Source: Nocardioides anomalus (GTDB taxonomy: Bacteria; Actinomycetota; Actinomycetes; Propionibacteriales; Nocardioidaceae). From it: a stretch of DNA of 64,000 nt. The stretch spans positions 1,736,001-1,800,000 of the forward strand of contig NZ_CP049257.1 in the NCBI RefSeq assembly GCF_011046535.1. The letters run 5' to 3'. The translations under genes were made by a program, and so were the position numbers. The notes beneath the pieces are model-generated. The model was not told where the DNA came from, did no database searches, and worked only from the letters and a program-made list of their open reading frames with translations. Shown one piece after another: positions 26,053 through 37,121 of the stretch; the stretch's first letter is position 1, and every line of letters starts with the position of its first letter.

Positions 26053-26431
26053 GTGAGCAAGGGCAAAGCTGCGCCGCACCCTCAGCCACTGGGCCAACCC
26101 GGGGGAGGAGGACGACCGGCGCCTGCGCGAGGAGTACGCCCCTTCCGGCAGGTCCGGCAAGAGCGGCACCATCCCGATCGCCGAGGCGCCGGACCGCCAG
26201 CAGGTCGTGCTGCGCGGGTCGCTGCGCACGGTGACGCTGCGCCCGCGCGCCGGCGTACCCGCCCTCGAAGCGGAGCTCAACGACGGCTCCGGCGTCATCA
26301 CCGTCGTCTGGCTCGGCCGGCGGCGGATCGCCGGCATCGAGCCGGGCCGGGCCATCGAGATCGAGGGGCGCATCGGCGCCCACGACGGGATGCGCGTCAT
26401 GTACAACCCGCGCTACTCGCTCATCCCATGA
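26053..26431 (+). pseudogene. OB-fold nucleic-acid-binding protein, frameshifted near its start
   Basis: The reading frame from GTG 26053 (VSKGK) must shift by +1 at the AAA at 26065-26067 to continue into the conserved part, LRRTLSHWANPGEEDDRR, then VVLRGSLRTVTLRP, VVWLGRRRIAGIEPG and GRIGAHDGMRVMYNPRYSL. With one A fewer the gene would be a continuous protein of about 125 residues of the OB-fold family normally found here. The first GTG in the conserved frame is at 26207. The stop overlaps the DUF3159 ATG. One extra base in the sequence is more likely than a real pseudogene, since the remainder is intact. Confidence 0.75.
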
Positions 26432-27201
26432 CCGACACCTCGGGCGAGACCACGGGCGCGACGACCGGGGGGACGACCGGCGACAAGCCGCCGCCGACCG
26501 TCGAGACCGTCGAGGCGATGGTGCGCGCCCAGATGGCCGCCTCCCTGGGCGGGCGCCGCGGCATCGTCGAGGCCGCCATCCCGGGCGTGCTCTTCACCGT
26601 CATCTGGCTGGCCACCAAGGACATCCGGCTCGCGCTCGTCGTCGGCGGCGCCGGCGTGGCCATCGCCCTGGTGGCCCGGCTGATCCAGCGCTCGACCCCG
26701 CAGTACGTCTTCAACGCGGCCTTCTCGATCGCCATCGGCTACCTCTTCACGCGGATCGCGGCCAACGCCGGCGGGGACGCCTCGGACCAGGCGCTGGCCT
26801 ACTTCCTGCCCGGCATCCTGTTCAGCCTCGGCTACACCGTGGTGTTCGGGACCTCGACGCTGTTCGGCTGGCCGCTGGTCGGGTTCATGCTCGGCAGCGT
26901 CACCGGCGACCCGCTGGCCTGGCACGAGGACAAGCAGGTCGTGAAGCTCTGCAGCCGGCTCACCTGGGTGCTGCTCGCGCCCGGCGCGATCGGCGTGCTG
27001 CTCCAGGGGCCGGTCTGGCTGCTCGGCTGGAGCGGCACCCTCGACAAGGACACGGCCGTGGTCATCGTCGGCGTGCTCCGCCTCGGCCTAGGCTGGGCGC
27101 TGCGCATCGCGTCGTGGTCGCTCATCATCTGGCTGCTGGCCCGCGACGCCACCCCGCTGGAGACCCGGCCCGAGCCGGAGCCCGAGGCGGACCCTGCCTG
27201 A
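26428..27201 (+). CDS. DUF3159 membrane protein
   Basis: A 257-residue actinobacterial membrane protein with about six hydrophobic segments. After a Thr/Gly-rich tail the family core begins VRAQMAASLGGRRGIVEAAIPG; later GTSTLFGWPLVGFMLG and WHEDKQVVKLCSRLTW are seen. Its ATG overlaps the OB-fold stop (ATGA). The family always sits in this dut-to-TrkA neighbourhood, but the function is unknown. The C-terminus is rich in Pro and Glu. It ends in a four-unit tandem repeat shared with the convergent TrkA gene. Confidence 0.88.
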   Translation: MTDTSGETTGATTGGTTGDKPPPTVETVEAMVRAQMAASLGGRRGIVEAAIPGVLFTVIWLATKDIRLALVVGGAGVAIALVARLIQRSTPQYVFNAAFSIAIGYLFTRIAANAGGDASDQALAYFLPGILFSLGYTVVFGTSTLFGWPLVGFMLGSVTGDPLAWHEDKQVVKLCSRLTWVLLAPGAIGVLLQGPVWLLGWSGTLDKDTAVVIVGVLRLGLGWALRIASWSLIIWLLARDATPLETRPEPEPEADPA

Positions 27202-27240
27202 CCTGGGCCTGACCTGGGCCTGACCTGGGCCTGACCTGGG
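27197..27240. repeat. Four tandem copies of an 11-base unit
   Basis: CCTGACCTGGG is repeated four times without change, from the last codons of DUF3159 to one base before the TrkA stop at 27242. It fills the convergent gap and is likely to vary in copy number. Confidence 0.9.
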
Positions 27241-27241
27241 G

Positions 27242-27910
27242 CTAGCGGTGCTCCTCCGGGGCGAGCAGCATCTCCAGCTCGTCCTCGCGGTCCTCGGGGC
27301 ACACGAACAGCAGCTCGTCGCCGGACTCGACCGGCTGCTCCACGTCGGGCACGTAGACCTGGCCGTCGCGCAGGATCGAGACCAGCGCGCAGTTGTCCGG
27401 GAACGGGATGAGCCCGGTCGGCTGGCCGACGTACGGCGAGTCGGCGGGCAGCGTCAGCTCGACCAGGTTGGCGTTGCCGCGGCGGAAGGTGAAGAGCCGG
27501 ACCAGGTCGCCGACCGTCACCGCCTCCTCGACCAGCGCCGACATGATCCGCGGTGTCGAGACGTTGACGTCCACGCCCCACGCCTCGCTGAACAGCCACT
27601 CGTTGTTGGGGTGGTTGACCCGGGCGACCGTGCGCGGCACGCCGAACTCGGTCTTGGCCAGCAGCGAGGTGACCAGGTTGACCTTGTCGTCGCCGGTGGC
27701 GGCGATGACCACGTCGCAGCGGTCCAGCCGCGCCTCCTCCAGCGAGGAGAGCTCGCAGGAGTCGGCCAGCAGCCACTCGGCGTCGGGGACGCGCTCGGGC
27801 TTGATGGAGTCCGGCTCCTTGTCGATGAGCAGGACCTCGTGCCCGTTCTGGATCAGCTCGCGGGCGATGGAGCGGCCCACGGCGCCGGCCCCGGCGATGG
27901 CGACCCGCAT
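27242..27910 (-). CDS. TrkA-family K+ channel/transport regulator (RCK; CeoC-like)
   Basis: A 222-residue RCK protein. The NAD-binding domain starts VAIAGAGAVGRSIARELI (GxGxxG at 7-12), with VVIAATGDDKVN as the second half, and a TrkA-C domain occupies about 140-222 (LVELTLPADSPYVGQP, DELLFVCPEDRE). It is the second gene of a pair and its ATG lies in the TGATG overlap with the first. Such pairs gate or regulate K+ uptake, sensing NAD(H) or nucleotides. It lies next to a KimA-like transporter gene, a likely partner. Confidence 0.92.
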   Translation of the reverse strand: MRVAIAGAGAVGRSIARELIQNGHEVLLIDKEPDSIKPERVPDAEWLLADSCELSSLEEARLDRCDVVIAATGDDKVNLVTSLLAKTEFGVPRTVARVNHPNNEWLFSEAWGVDVNVSTPRIMSALVEEAVTVGDLVRLFTFRRGNANLVELTLPADSPYVGQPTGLIPFPDNCALVSILRDGQVYVPDVEQPVESGDELLFVCPEDREDELEMLLAPEEHR

Positions 27911-28572
27911 CAGTGCTCCTCCGGCCCTGCGTCGATGACCTTGAACACGTGTGCGGCGTTCTCCTCGCGCATCACCAGGTGCAGCAGGTCGCCCTCCTGG
28001 ATGACCGACTCGCGGTGCGGCAGGATGCCCTCGCCGAGACGGTCGATCCAGGCGATCCGGCTCTGGGTCTGCTCCTGGAAGTGCACCGTGCGCTGCCCCA
28101 CCCACTGCTCGGGCACCGGGACCTGGTCGACCCGGATGGTGCCCGAGGGGTCGCGGAAGTCCGGCTCGGCGCCGGCCGGCAGGATCCGGCGCAGCACCTG
28201 GTCGGCGGTCCACTTGACCGTCGCGACGGTCGTGATCCCGAGTCGCTGGTAGACCTCGGCGCGGCCGGGGTCGTAGATGCGGGCCACGACCTGCTGGATG
28301 CCGAAGGTCTCGCGGGCGACGCGCGCGGCGATGATGTTGGAGTTGTCACCGCTGGAGACCGCGGCGAAGGCGTCGGCGCGGCGGATCCCGGCCTTCTCCA
28401 GCACGGCCTGGTCGAAGCCGTAGCCCGTGACCTTGTCCCCGTTGAAGCCCGGCCCCAGCCGCCGGAAGGCGTCGGGCTCGCTGTCGATGACCGACACCGT
28501 GTGGTTGCGGTCCTCGAGGCTCCGGGCGAGGGTCGAGCCGACCCGACCGCAGCCCATGATCACGACGTGCAC
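27910..28572 (-). CDS. TrkA-family K+ uptake regulator (RCK; CeoB-like)
   Basis: A 220-residue RCK protein with HVVIMGCGRVGSTLARSL (GxGxxG) at the start, an acidic ribose-binding IDSEPDAF, and AAVSSGDNSNIIAARVAR. The TrkA-C half is marked by RIAWIDRLGEGILP and EGDLLHLVMRE. GTG 28572 has TACCGT six bases upstream. It is the first gene of the pair and diverges from the KimA-like transporter gene with only 70 bases between starts, so the two may be co-regulated. Confidence 0.92.
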   Translation of the reverse strand: MHVVIMGCGRVGSTLARSLEDRNHTVSVIDSEPDAFRRLGPGFNGDKVTGYGFDQAVLEKAGIRRADAFAAVSSGDNSNIIAARVARETFGIQQVVARIYDPGRAEVYQRLGITTVATVKWTADQVLRRILPAGAEPDFRDPSGTIRVDQVPVPEQWVGQRTVHFQEQTQSRIAWIDRLGEGILPHRESVIQEGDLLHLVMREENAAHVFKVIDAGPEEH

Positions 28573-28578
28573 CGGGTC

Positions 28579-28584
28579 ACGGTA
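28579..28584 (-). promoter_or_regulatory. Leaderless -10 box TACCGT for the first TrkA gene
   Basis: On the minus strand it is exactly six bases before GTG 28572. Confidence 0.6.
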
Positions 28585-28628
28585 TCCGCATCGACGCCGC
28601 GATGACGTGGGAGCGCCCCTCCCGTGCG

Positions 28629-28634
28629 TACTCT
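28629..28634 (+). promoter_or_regulatory. Probable -10 box TACTCT for the KimA-like gene
   Basis: Eight bases separate it from GTG 28643. This and the divergent box at 28579 are only 45 bases apart. Confidence 0.45.
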
Positions 28635-28642
28635 TGTCCGCC

Positions 28643-30679
28643 GTGGGTGTCGGCGACGTCTCCAAGCGGATCCTGCTGGGACGCAAGCTCCGCAGCTCGC
28701 AGCTCGGCGAGACGCTGCTGCCCAAGAAGGTCGCGCTGCCGGTCTTCGCCAGCGACGCGCTCTCGTCGGTCGCCTACGCCCCCGACGAGGTCTTCATCAT
28801 GCTGTCGATGGCGGGCGTCACGGCCTACGCCTTCAGCTGGAAGATCGGGATCGCCGTCGCCCTGGTGATGCTGACCGTCGTCGCGTCGTACCGGCAGAAC
28901 GTGCACGCCTACCCCAGCGGCGGCGGCGACTACGAGGTGGCCACGGTCAACCTCGGCTCCACGGCGGGCGTGACCGTCGGCAGTGCCCTGCTCGTCGACT
29001 ACGTCCTCACCGTCGCGGTGTCGATCTCCTCGGGCGTGCAGAACGCCGCCTCGGCCATCGGCTTCCTGTCCGGGCACGAGGCGGTGGTCGCCGCGGTCCT
29101 GGTGCTCGTGCTGATGGCGCTCAACCTGCGCGGCGTGCGCGAGTCGGGGACGCTGTTCGCCATCCCGACCTACGGGTTCATGGCCGGCATCATCGGGATG
29201 GCGCTCTACGGCCTGCTGCTCGGGCTGACCGGCGACCTGCCCGACGTGGAGAGCGCGAAGCTGACGATCGTGCCGCAGCCCGGCTACGAGGACGAGCTGA
29301 CCACGATCGGGCTGATCGTGCTGCTGGCCCGCGCGTTCTCCTCCGGCTGCGCGGCGCTCACCGGCGTCGAGGCGATCTCCAACGGCGTGCCGGCGTTCCG
29401 CAAGCCCAAGAGCCGCAACGCCGCGACCACCCTGCTGCTGCTCGGCACGATCGCGATCACCATGCTGCTGAGCATCATCGTGCTGGCCCGCAACATGGGC
29501 CTGAAGTACGTCGACCCGCACGACATCGACCGGCTGCGCAACGCCGACGGCAGCCACGTCGCGAAGGGCTACGACCAGCACACGGTCATCGCCCAGCTGG
29601 CCAAGGCGATCTTCAGCGACTTCCCGCCGGGCTTCTACTTCGTCATCGCGATGACCGGCATCATCCTGGTGCTCGCCGCCAACACCGCGTTCAACGGCTT
29701 CCCGGTGCTGGCCTCGATCCTGGCCCGCGACGGCTTCGCCCCGCGGGCGCTCGGCTCGCGCGGCGACCGGCTGGCCTACAGCAACGGCATCGTCTTCCTG
29801 GCCGTGATGGCGATCATCCTGATCTTCGCCTTCAACGCCGAGACCACCCGGCTGATCCAGCTCTACATCGTCGGCGTCTTCGTCTCGTTCAACCTCAGCC
29901 AGCTCGGGATGATCCGGCACTGGACGCGGAACCTGAAGAGCGAGAAGAACCCCGCGGTGCGCCGGCGGATGTACCGCTCCCGGGCCATCAACGCCTTCGG
30001 GCTCGGCATGACCGCCGTGGTCTTCGTGATCGTGCTGGTCACCAAGTTCCTGGCCGGCGCCTGGATCGCGATCGTGGCGATGGTCGTGTTCTTCCTCATC
30101 ATGCGCGGCATCCGCCGGCACTACGACAACGTCGCCGACGAGCTGGCCGCGGACGAGGAGGACCGCATCATGCCGACGCGGGTGCACTCGATCGTGCTCA
30201 TCTCCAAGCTCAACAAGCCGGCCCTGCGCGCGCTGGCCTTCGCCAAGGCCACCCGCCCCAACGTCCTGGAGGCGGTCTACGTCTCCATCGACCCCGCCGA
30301 CACCAACCGGCTGCTGGAGGACTGGGACGAGCGCCGCCTCGAGGTGCCGCTCAAGGTCCTGCACTCGCCGTACCGCGAGCTGGTCCGGCCGATCGTCGAG
30401 TACGCCACCGAGATCCGCAAGGCCAACCCGCGCGGCGTGGTCGCGGTCTACATCCCGGAGTACGTCGTCGGCCGCTGGTGGGAGCAGGTGCTGCACAACC
30501 AGACCGCGCTGCGGCTCAAGGGCCGACTGCTGTTCACCCCCGGCGTCATGGTCACCTCCGTGCCCTACCAGCTGCGCTCCTCGCAGATCGCGCGCGAGCG
30601 CGACCTGCGCGACGAGTTCCGCGTCCGCCCCGGCGACCTGCGCCGCGGCGACGTCGACCGGCGCGACGCGCGCCGGTGA
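28643..30679 (+). CDS. APC-family permease, KimA-like potassium importer
   Basis: A 678-residue protein with about 12 transmembrane segments in residues 40-500 and a cytoplasmic domain of about 150 residues at the C-terminus. The N-terminus (KRILLGRKLRSSQLGETLL then FASDALSSVAY) closely resembles Bacillus KimA (YdaO), a K+/H+ symporter inhibited by c-di-AMP. The cytoplasmic half begins around MPTRVHSIVLISKLNKPALRAL and looks like a UspA-type fold. The divergent TrkA pair strengthens the K+ assignment. Start GTG 28643 lies eight bases after a -10. It overlaps the RNA methyltransferase by 4 bases. Confidence 0.85.
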   Translation: MGVGDVSKRILLGRKLRSSQLGETLLPKKVALPVFASDALSSVAYAPDEVFIMLSMAGVTAYAFSWKIGIAVALVMLTVVASYRQNVHAYPSGGGDYEVATVNLGSTAGVTVGSALLVDYVLTVAVSISSGVQNAASAIGFLSGHEAVVAAVLVLVLMALNLRGVRESGTLFAIPTYGFMAGIIGMALYGLLLGLTGDLPDVESAKLTIVPQPGYEDELTTIGLIVLLARAFSSGCAALTGVEAISNGVPAFRKPKSRNAATTLLLLGTIAITMLLSIIVLARNMGLKYVDPHDIDRLRNADGSHVAKGYDQHTVIAQLAKAIFSDFPPGFYFVIAMTGIILVLAANTAFNGFPVLASILARDGFAPRALGSRGDRLAYSNGIVFLAVMAIILIFAFNAETTRLIQLYIVGVFVSFNLSQLGMIRHWTRNLKSEKNPAVRRRMYRSRAINAFGLGMTAVVFVIVLVTKFLAGAWIAIVAMVVFFLIMRGIRRHYDNVADELAADEEDRIMPTRVHSIVLISKLNKPALRALAFAKATRPNVLEAVYVSIDPADTNRLLEDWDERRLEVPLKVLHSPYRELVRPIVEYATEIRKANPRGVVAVYIPEYVVGRWWEQVLHNQTALRLKGRLLFTPGVMVTSVPYQLRSSQIARERDLRDEFRVRPGDLRRGDVDRRDARR

Positions 30680-31791
30680 CCCGCCGCCCCACCCGAGCCC
30701 GCAAGCCCCGGGGCGCCTCTCGCGTGGGCGCACGCTTCGAGGCCGTGGTCGGTCCGGTGGCCCACGGTGGCCACTGCGTCGCGCGGGTGGGCGAGGAGAG
30801 CCGCGTGGTCTTCGTGCGGCACGCACTGCCGGGCGAGCGGGTGGTCCTCGAGGTCACCGAGGGCACCGAGGGCGACCGGTTCTGGCGCGCCGACGCGGTC
30901 GAGGTGCTCGAGGCGTCGCCGGACCGGGTCGAGCCACCCTGCCCGTACGCCGGCCCCGGGCTCTGCGGCGGCTGCGACTTCCAGCACGTGGTCCTGCCGC
31001 GCCAGCGCGCGCTCAAGGCCGAGGTGGTGCGCGAGCAGCTGTCCCGGCTGGCGGGGCTCGACGTCGCGGTCGAGGTGGAGCCGGTCCCCGGCGAGCCGCC
31101 CCACGAGACCGACGGGCTGCGCTGGCGCACCCGGCAGCGCTACGTCGACCTGCCCGGCGGGCGCAGGGGGATGCGCAAGCACCGCTCGCACGAGGTCGTC
31201 GAGGTGGCCGACTGCCTCATCGCCGGGCCGCCCGCGACGCACGTCGTCGACGACCTGGAGTTCGGTGTGGACGACGCCGGCTTCTGGCAGGTCCACCCGG
31301 GGGCGCCGTCGGTGCTGGTCTCGACGGTGGTCGGGATGCTCGCCGCCCGGCCCGGGGAGCGCGTCCTCGACCTCTACGCCGGCGTCGGCCTCTTCGCCCG
31401 CTTCCTGGCCGCCGAGGTGGGCGACCCCGGCCTGGTCACGCTCGTCGAGGGCGACCGCCGCGCCTGCGCGCACGCCGAGGCGAACGTCCCCGGCGCCACC
31501 GTGCGGCACGGCGACGTCGGCGCCGTGCTGAGCGCGCTGCCGCTCGAGCCGGTGGACCTGGTCGTCCTCGACCCGCCCCGCGAGGGCGCCAAGCGCGCCG
31601 TGGTCGAGGCCGTCGTGGCCCGGGCGCCCCGCGCCGCGGCGTACGTCGCCTGCGACCCGGCCGCCCTGGCCCGCGACGTGGCGATCTTCGCCGAGCACGG
31701 CTACCGGCTCACCGCGCTGCGCGCCTTCGACCTGTTCCCGATGACGCACCACGTGGAGTGCGTCGCACTCCTGCAGCCTGCAGGAACCTGA
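30676..31791 (+). CDS. TrmA/RlmD-family 23S rRNA or tRNA uracil-5 methyltransferase
   Basis: A 371-residue SAM-dependent enzyme that methylates uridine C5 in RNA. It has an N-terminal TRAM-like domain (VGPVAHGGHCVAR), a CPYAGPGLCGGCDFQH iron-sulfur cluster loop, a SAM-binding VLDLYAGVGLF, and the DPPREG and YVACDPAALARD catalytic region. In TrmA-type enzymes a Cys in the latter motif attacks uracil, and that residue is seen here as C in VACDP. GTG start overlaps the permease stop. Confidence 0.9.
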   Translation: MTRRPTRARKPRGASRVGARFEAVVGPVAHGGHCVARVGEESRVVFVRHALPGERVVLEVTEGTEGDRFWRADAVEVLEASPDRVEPPCPYAGPGLCGGCDFQHVVLPRQRALKAEVVREQLSRLAGLDVAVEVEPVPGEPPHETDGLRWRTRQRYVDLPGGRRGMRKHRSHEVVEVADCLIAGPPATHVVDDLEFGVDDAGFWQVHPGAPSVLVSTVVGMLAARPGERVLDLYAGVGLFARFLAAEVGDPGLVTLVEGDRRACAHAEANVPGATVRHGDVGAVLSALPLEPVDLVVLDPPREGAKRAVVEAVVARAPRAAAYVACDPAALARDVAIFAEHGYRLTALRAFDLFPMTHHVECVALLQPAGT

Positions 31792-31827
31792 GGCACCGGC
31801 GGTGCGGGCCGCGGGCCGGCGGCCACC

Positions 31828-31833
31828 TAGTCT
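31828..31833 (+). promoter_or_regulatory. Leaderless -10 box TAGTCT for peptidase E
   Basis: Six bases precede GTG 31840, which marks the real start despite the frameshift just downstream. Confidence 0.6.
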
Positions 31834-31839
31834 CGGCGG

Positions 31840-32560
31840 GTGCGCATCCTGGCCACCTCGGGTGGCTTCCTCCCCCTCCGACACCGGTGCCTACCACTGG
31901 CGGCGCGGCCCGATCATCGAGCACGCGATCCACCTGGCCGGCGACCCGGCGCAGCCCCGGTTCTGCTACGTCGGCACCGCGGCGGGCGACTCGCTGAACG
32001 GCACGGCCGGCTTCTACCGCGCCTTCGCCGGCTCCGAGGTCCGCGCGTCGCACCTCGAGCTGTTCTCGATGCCCAACGTCCCCGACGTGCGCGCGCACCT
32101 GCTGGCCCAGGACGTGATCTGGGTCGGGGGCGGCTCGGTGGCCAACCTGCTCGCGGTCTGGCGGGTGCACGGCCTCGACGAGGTGCTGCGCGAGTGCTGG
32201 GAGGCCGGCGTCGTGCTCGGCGGCGTGTCGGCCGGCTCGATCTGCTGGTACGCCGGCGGCCCGACCGACAGCTACGGCCGCGACCTGCGGGTCTCGCCGC
32301 CGGCGCTCGGCTTCCTGCCCTACGGCAACGGCGTGCACTACGACTCCGAGGCGCAGCGCCGGCCGCTGCTCCACGCCCTCGTGGGCGCGGGCGAGCTGCC
32401 GACGTCGCACGCCACGGACGACGGCGTCGGGCTGGTCTACGAGGGCACCGAGCTCGTGGAGGCCGTGGCCGACCGGCCCGGCGTCGCGGCGTACGTCGTG
32501 GAGCGGCAGGCCGACGGCAGCGTCACCGAGACCCGCGTCGAGCCCCGGGTGCTCACGTGA
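31840..32560 (+). pseudogene. Peptidase E (S51)-like protein, frameshifted in a C run
   Basis: The leaderless GTG 31840 begins RILATSGGFLP and the frame then breaks at CCCCC (31872-31876). With four C bases it would read on as SDTGAYHWRRGPIIEHAIH and give a normal protein of about 239 residues. The core shows WVGGGSVANLLAVW, the nucleophile Ser in GVSAGSICW and HYDSEAQRRPLL, as in dipeptidase E/cyanophycinase-type class I glutamine-amidotransferase folds, which cleave Asp-containing dipeptides. It overlaps the arginase-like gene. One extra C is the only defect, so sequence error is likely. Confidence 0.8.
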
Positions 32561-33423
32561 GCTTCGCGGTCCTGGGTGTCCCCACCAGTGCGGGCGCCCA
32601 CCACGCCGGACAGGACCTGGCGCCGGCCGCGTTCCGCGCGGCCGGGCTGGTCGAGCGGCTCGGGGCGGAGGACCTCGGCGACGTCGAGGGCTCGGTGTGG
32701 GTGCCCGACGCGTCGGACGCCACCGCCCGCAACCTGAGCGCCGTGGCCGCGGTGGCCGGCCGGGTCGCGGACGCGGTCGAGCGCGCGGCCCGTGACGACC
32801 GGGTCCTGGTCGTGCTCGGCGGCGACTGCACGCTGACGCTCGGCGTGGTGGCCGGGCTGCGCCGGTCGGGCTCGGTGGCGCTGGCCTACGTCGACGGCGA
32901 CGCCGACCTCAACACGCCCGAGACGACCTCGAGCGGTGTGCTCGACGCCAGCGGCGTCGCGCACCTGCTGGGCATCGCCGACAACGCGCTGGCGCGGGTC
33001 GGCCCGGTCTTCCCGCTCCTCGACGAGCACGCGGTCGCGCTGCTCGGCTACGACCCCGACGACGTGGGCAGCGTCAACGAGCAGGCCCTGGCGGCGCGAC
33101 CCGGGCTGCGGCACGCGACGTACGCCGAGCTGGCCGCGGACCCCGCCGGCCTGGCCGCCGACGCCCGGGACGGGCTCGCGGGGGAGCGGCTCGTCGTGCA
33201 CCTCGACGTCGACGTGGTCGACGGCCGCGAGCTGGCCCTGGCCAACTTCCCGCACTACGGCACCGGGGTGTCGCTCGAGGTGCTGCGCACCGTGCTCACC
33301 ACCCTGCGGGCCTCGGACCGGCTCGCCGTCGTGGTCCTCACCGAGGTCAACCCGACCCACGACCCGAGCGGCCGGCTGGTCGGGCGGTACGTCGAGCTCC
33401 TGGCCGAGGCGCTCACCGGCTGA
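32557..33423 (+). CDS. Arginase/agmatinase/formiminoglutamase-fold ureohydrolase
   Basis: A 288-residue manganese hydrolase. Metal-binding motifs are GGDCTLTLG (normally GGDHS; the His is Cys here), YVDGDADLNTPE, and HLDVDVVDG, and the C-terminus has VLTEVNPTHDPSG. The N-terminus (FAVLGVPTSAGAHHAGQDLAP) is as in actinobacterial arginases. It probably cleaves a guanidino group to give urea, but the Cys in the first metal motif makes the activity uncertain. GTG start overlaps the peptidase E stop. Confidence 0.85.
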   Translation: MSFAVLGVPTSAGAHHAGQDLAPAAFRAAGLVERLGAEDLGDVEGSVWVPDASDATARNLSAVAAVAGRVADAVERAARDDRVLVVLGGDCTLTLGVVAGLRRSGSVALAYVDGDADLNTPETTSSGVLDASGVAHLLGIADNALARVGPVFPLLDEHAVALLGYDPDDVGSVNEQALAARPGLRHATYAELAADPAGLAADARDGLAGERLVVHLDVDVVDGRELALANFPHYGTGVSLEVLRTVLTTLRASDRLAVVVLTEVNPTHDPSGRLVGRYVELLAEALTG

Positions 33424-33456
33424 GCCGGGGTCGCCAGCCTCTCTCGACCTCGTGTA

Positions 33457-33470
33457 TCTTGACATCAAGA
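33457..33470 (+). promoter_or_regulatory. Palindrome TCTTGA-CA-TCAAGA in the aconitase promoter
   Basis: A perfect inverted repeat with the -35-like TTGACA inside it, about 90 bases before the aconitase start. It is a plausible operator; the regulator is unknown. Confidence 0.6.
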
Positions 33471-33558
33471 GACTTTGCCAGCGGTGGGACCCGGGTACCG
33501 CGCTCCGCGGACCGGCGGCAGGATGGGCGAGAGAAGCCCGCACACGAGGAGATGGTGA

Positions 33559-36396
<2,838 letters not shown>

Positions 36397-36410
36397 TCCG
36401 TCCACCTCGT

Positions 36411-37088
36411 GTGAACACTCTCGGGAAGCTCGCGGTCGCGGCCGCCACCATCACCATGGTGGCGGCCGCCGCCGGTTGCGGCGACGACGACGCACCGGAC
36501 GCGGGTGCGGCGCCGACCGCCACGGTCACGGTGACGGCGCCCGCCACGGAGACCTCGACCGCCGGGACGACCTCGCCCTCGGACGGGGCCTCGCCCTCGG
36601 ACGGGGCCTCGCCCTCCGACGGGGCCACGGCGTCGCCGACGCTGGACGTCCTTGACCTCTCCGCGCCGCCGACGACGTTCCGGGAGGGGCTCGCCCACGT
36701 CCAGGCCGCCGACGACGTGACCCGCAAGGGGGCCGAGGAGCTGGCCGACTTCACCACACCGTCGGGCAACATCTACTGCGCGCTCAACGTGGCCTCGATG
36801 CCGGCGGCCTGCGAGCTGCGCGAGGGCGCGGTGCCGTCGCCGGACGTCTGCGCGGGCGCGCCGACGACCACGGTCGGGCGCCTCGAGCTGCAGGGCGGGC
36901 GGGCCGTCCCGGTCTGCAACACCGACACGATCGTTCGTTCGGGCGCCCCGGTGCTGGCGTACGGCCAGGCGGCGTACACCCGCGACACCGCGTGCGTCAG
37001 CGAGGAGATCGGCGTGACCTGCGTGAGCCGCTCGGGCTCGGGCGGGTTCTTCCTGCACCGGGGCGAGTACGTCCTCCTCGACCGCTGA
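36411..37088 (+). CDS. Lipoprotein with a secreted six-Cys domain, first of a tandem pair
   Basis: A 225-residue protein with an export signal and AAGC lipobox (Cys23), then a Thr/Ser/Pro linker containing three SPSDGA repeats. The C-terminal domain (about 100-225) has PSGNIYCALNV, AACELREG, VCAGAP, VCNTDTI, ACVSEEIGVTCVSR and GGFFLHRGEYVLL, with paired cysteines likely in disulfides. The same domain follows as a separate secreted protein downstream. No function is known. GTG start lies 14 bases after acnA. Confidence 0.75.
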   Translation: MNTLGKLAVAAATITMVAAAAGCGDDDAPDAGAAPTATVTVTAPATETSTAGTTSPSDGASPSDGASPSDGATASPTLDVLDLSAPPTTFREGLAHVQAADDVTRKGAEELADFTTPSGNIYCALNVASMPAACELREGAVPSPDVCAGAPTTTVGRLELQGGRAVPVCNTDTIVRSGAPVLAYGQAAYTRDTACVSEEIGVTCVSRSGSGGFFLHRGEYVLLDR

Positions 37089-37107
37089 CCACGACCGGCC
37101 CGGCCGT

Positions 37108-37113
37108 TAGAGT
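37108..37113 (+). promoter_or_regulatory. Probable -10 box TAGAGT
   Basis: Eight bases separate it from ATG 37122. It gives the second tandem gene its own promoter. Confidence 0.45.
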
Positions 37114-37121
37114 CCGGGGCC

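Noticed and set aside
26053-27201. A single 382-residue protein starting at 26053 and ending with DUF3159
   Set aside because: The first 125 residues are an out-of-frame reading of the OB-fold gene (low-complexity Pro/Gly/Arg). DUF3159 has its own ATG at 26428.
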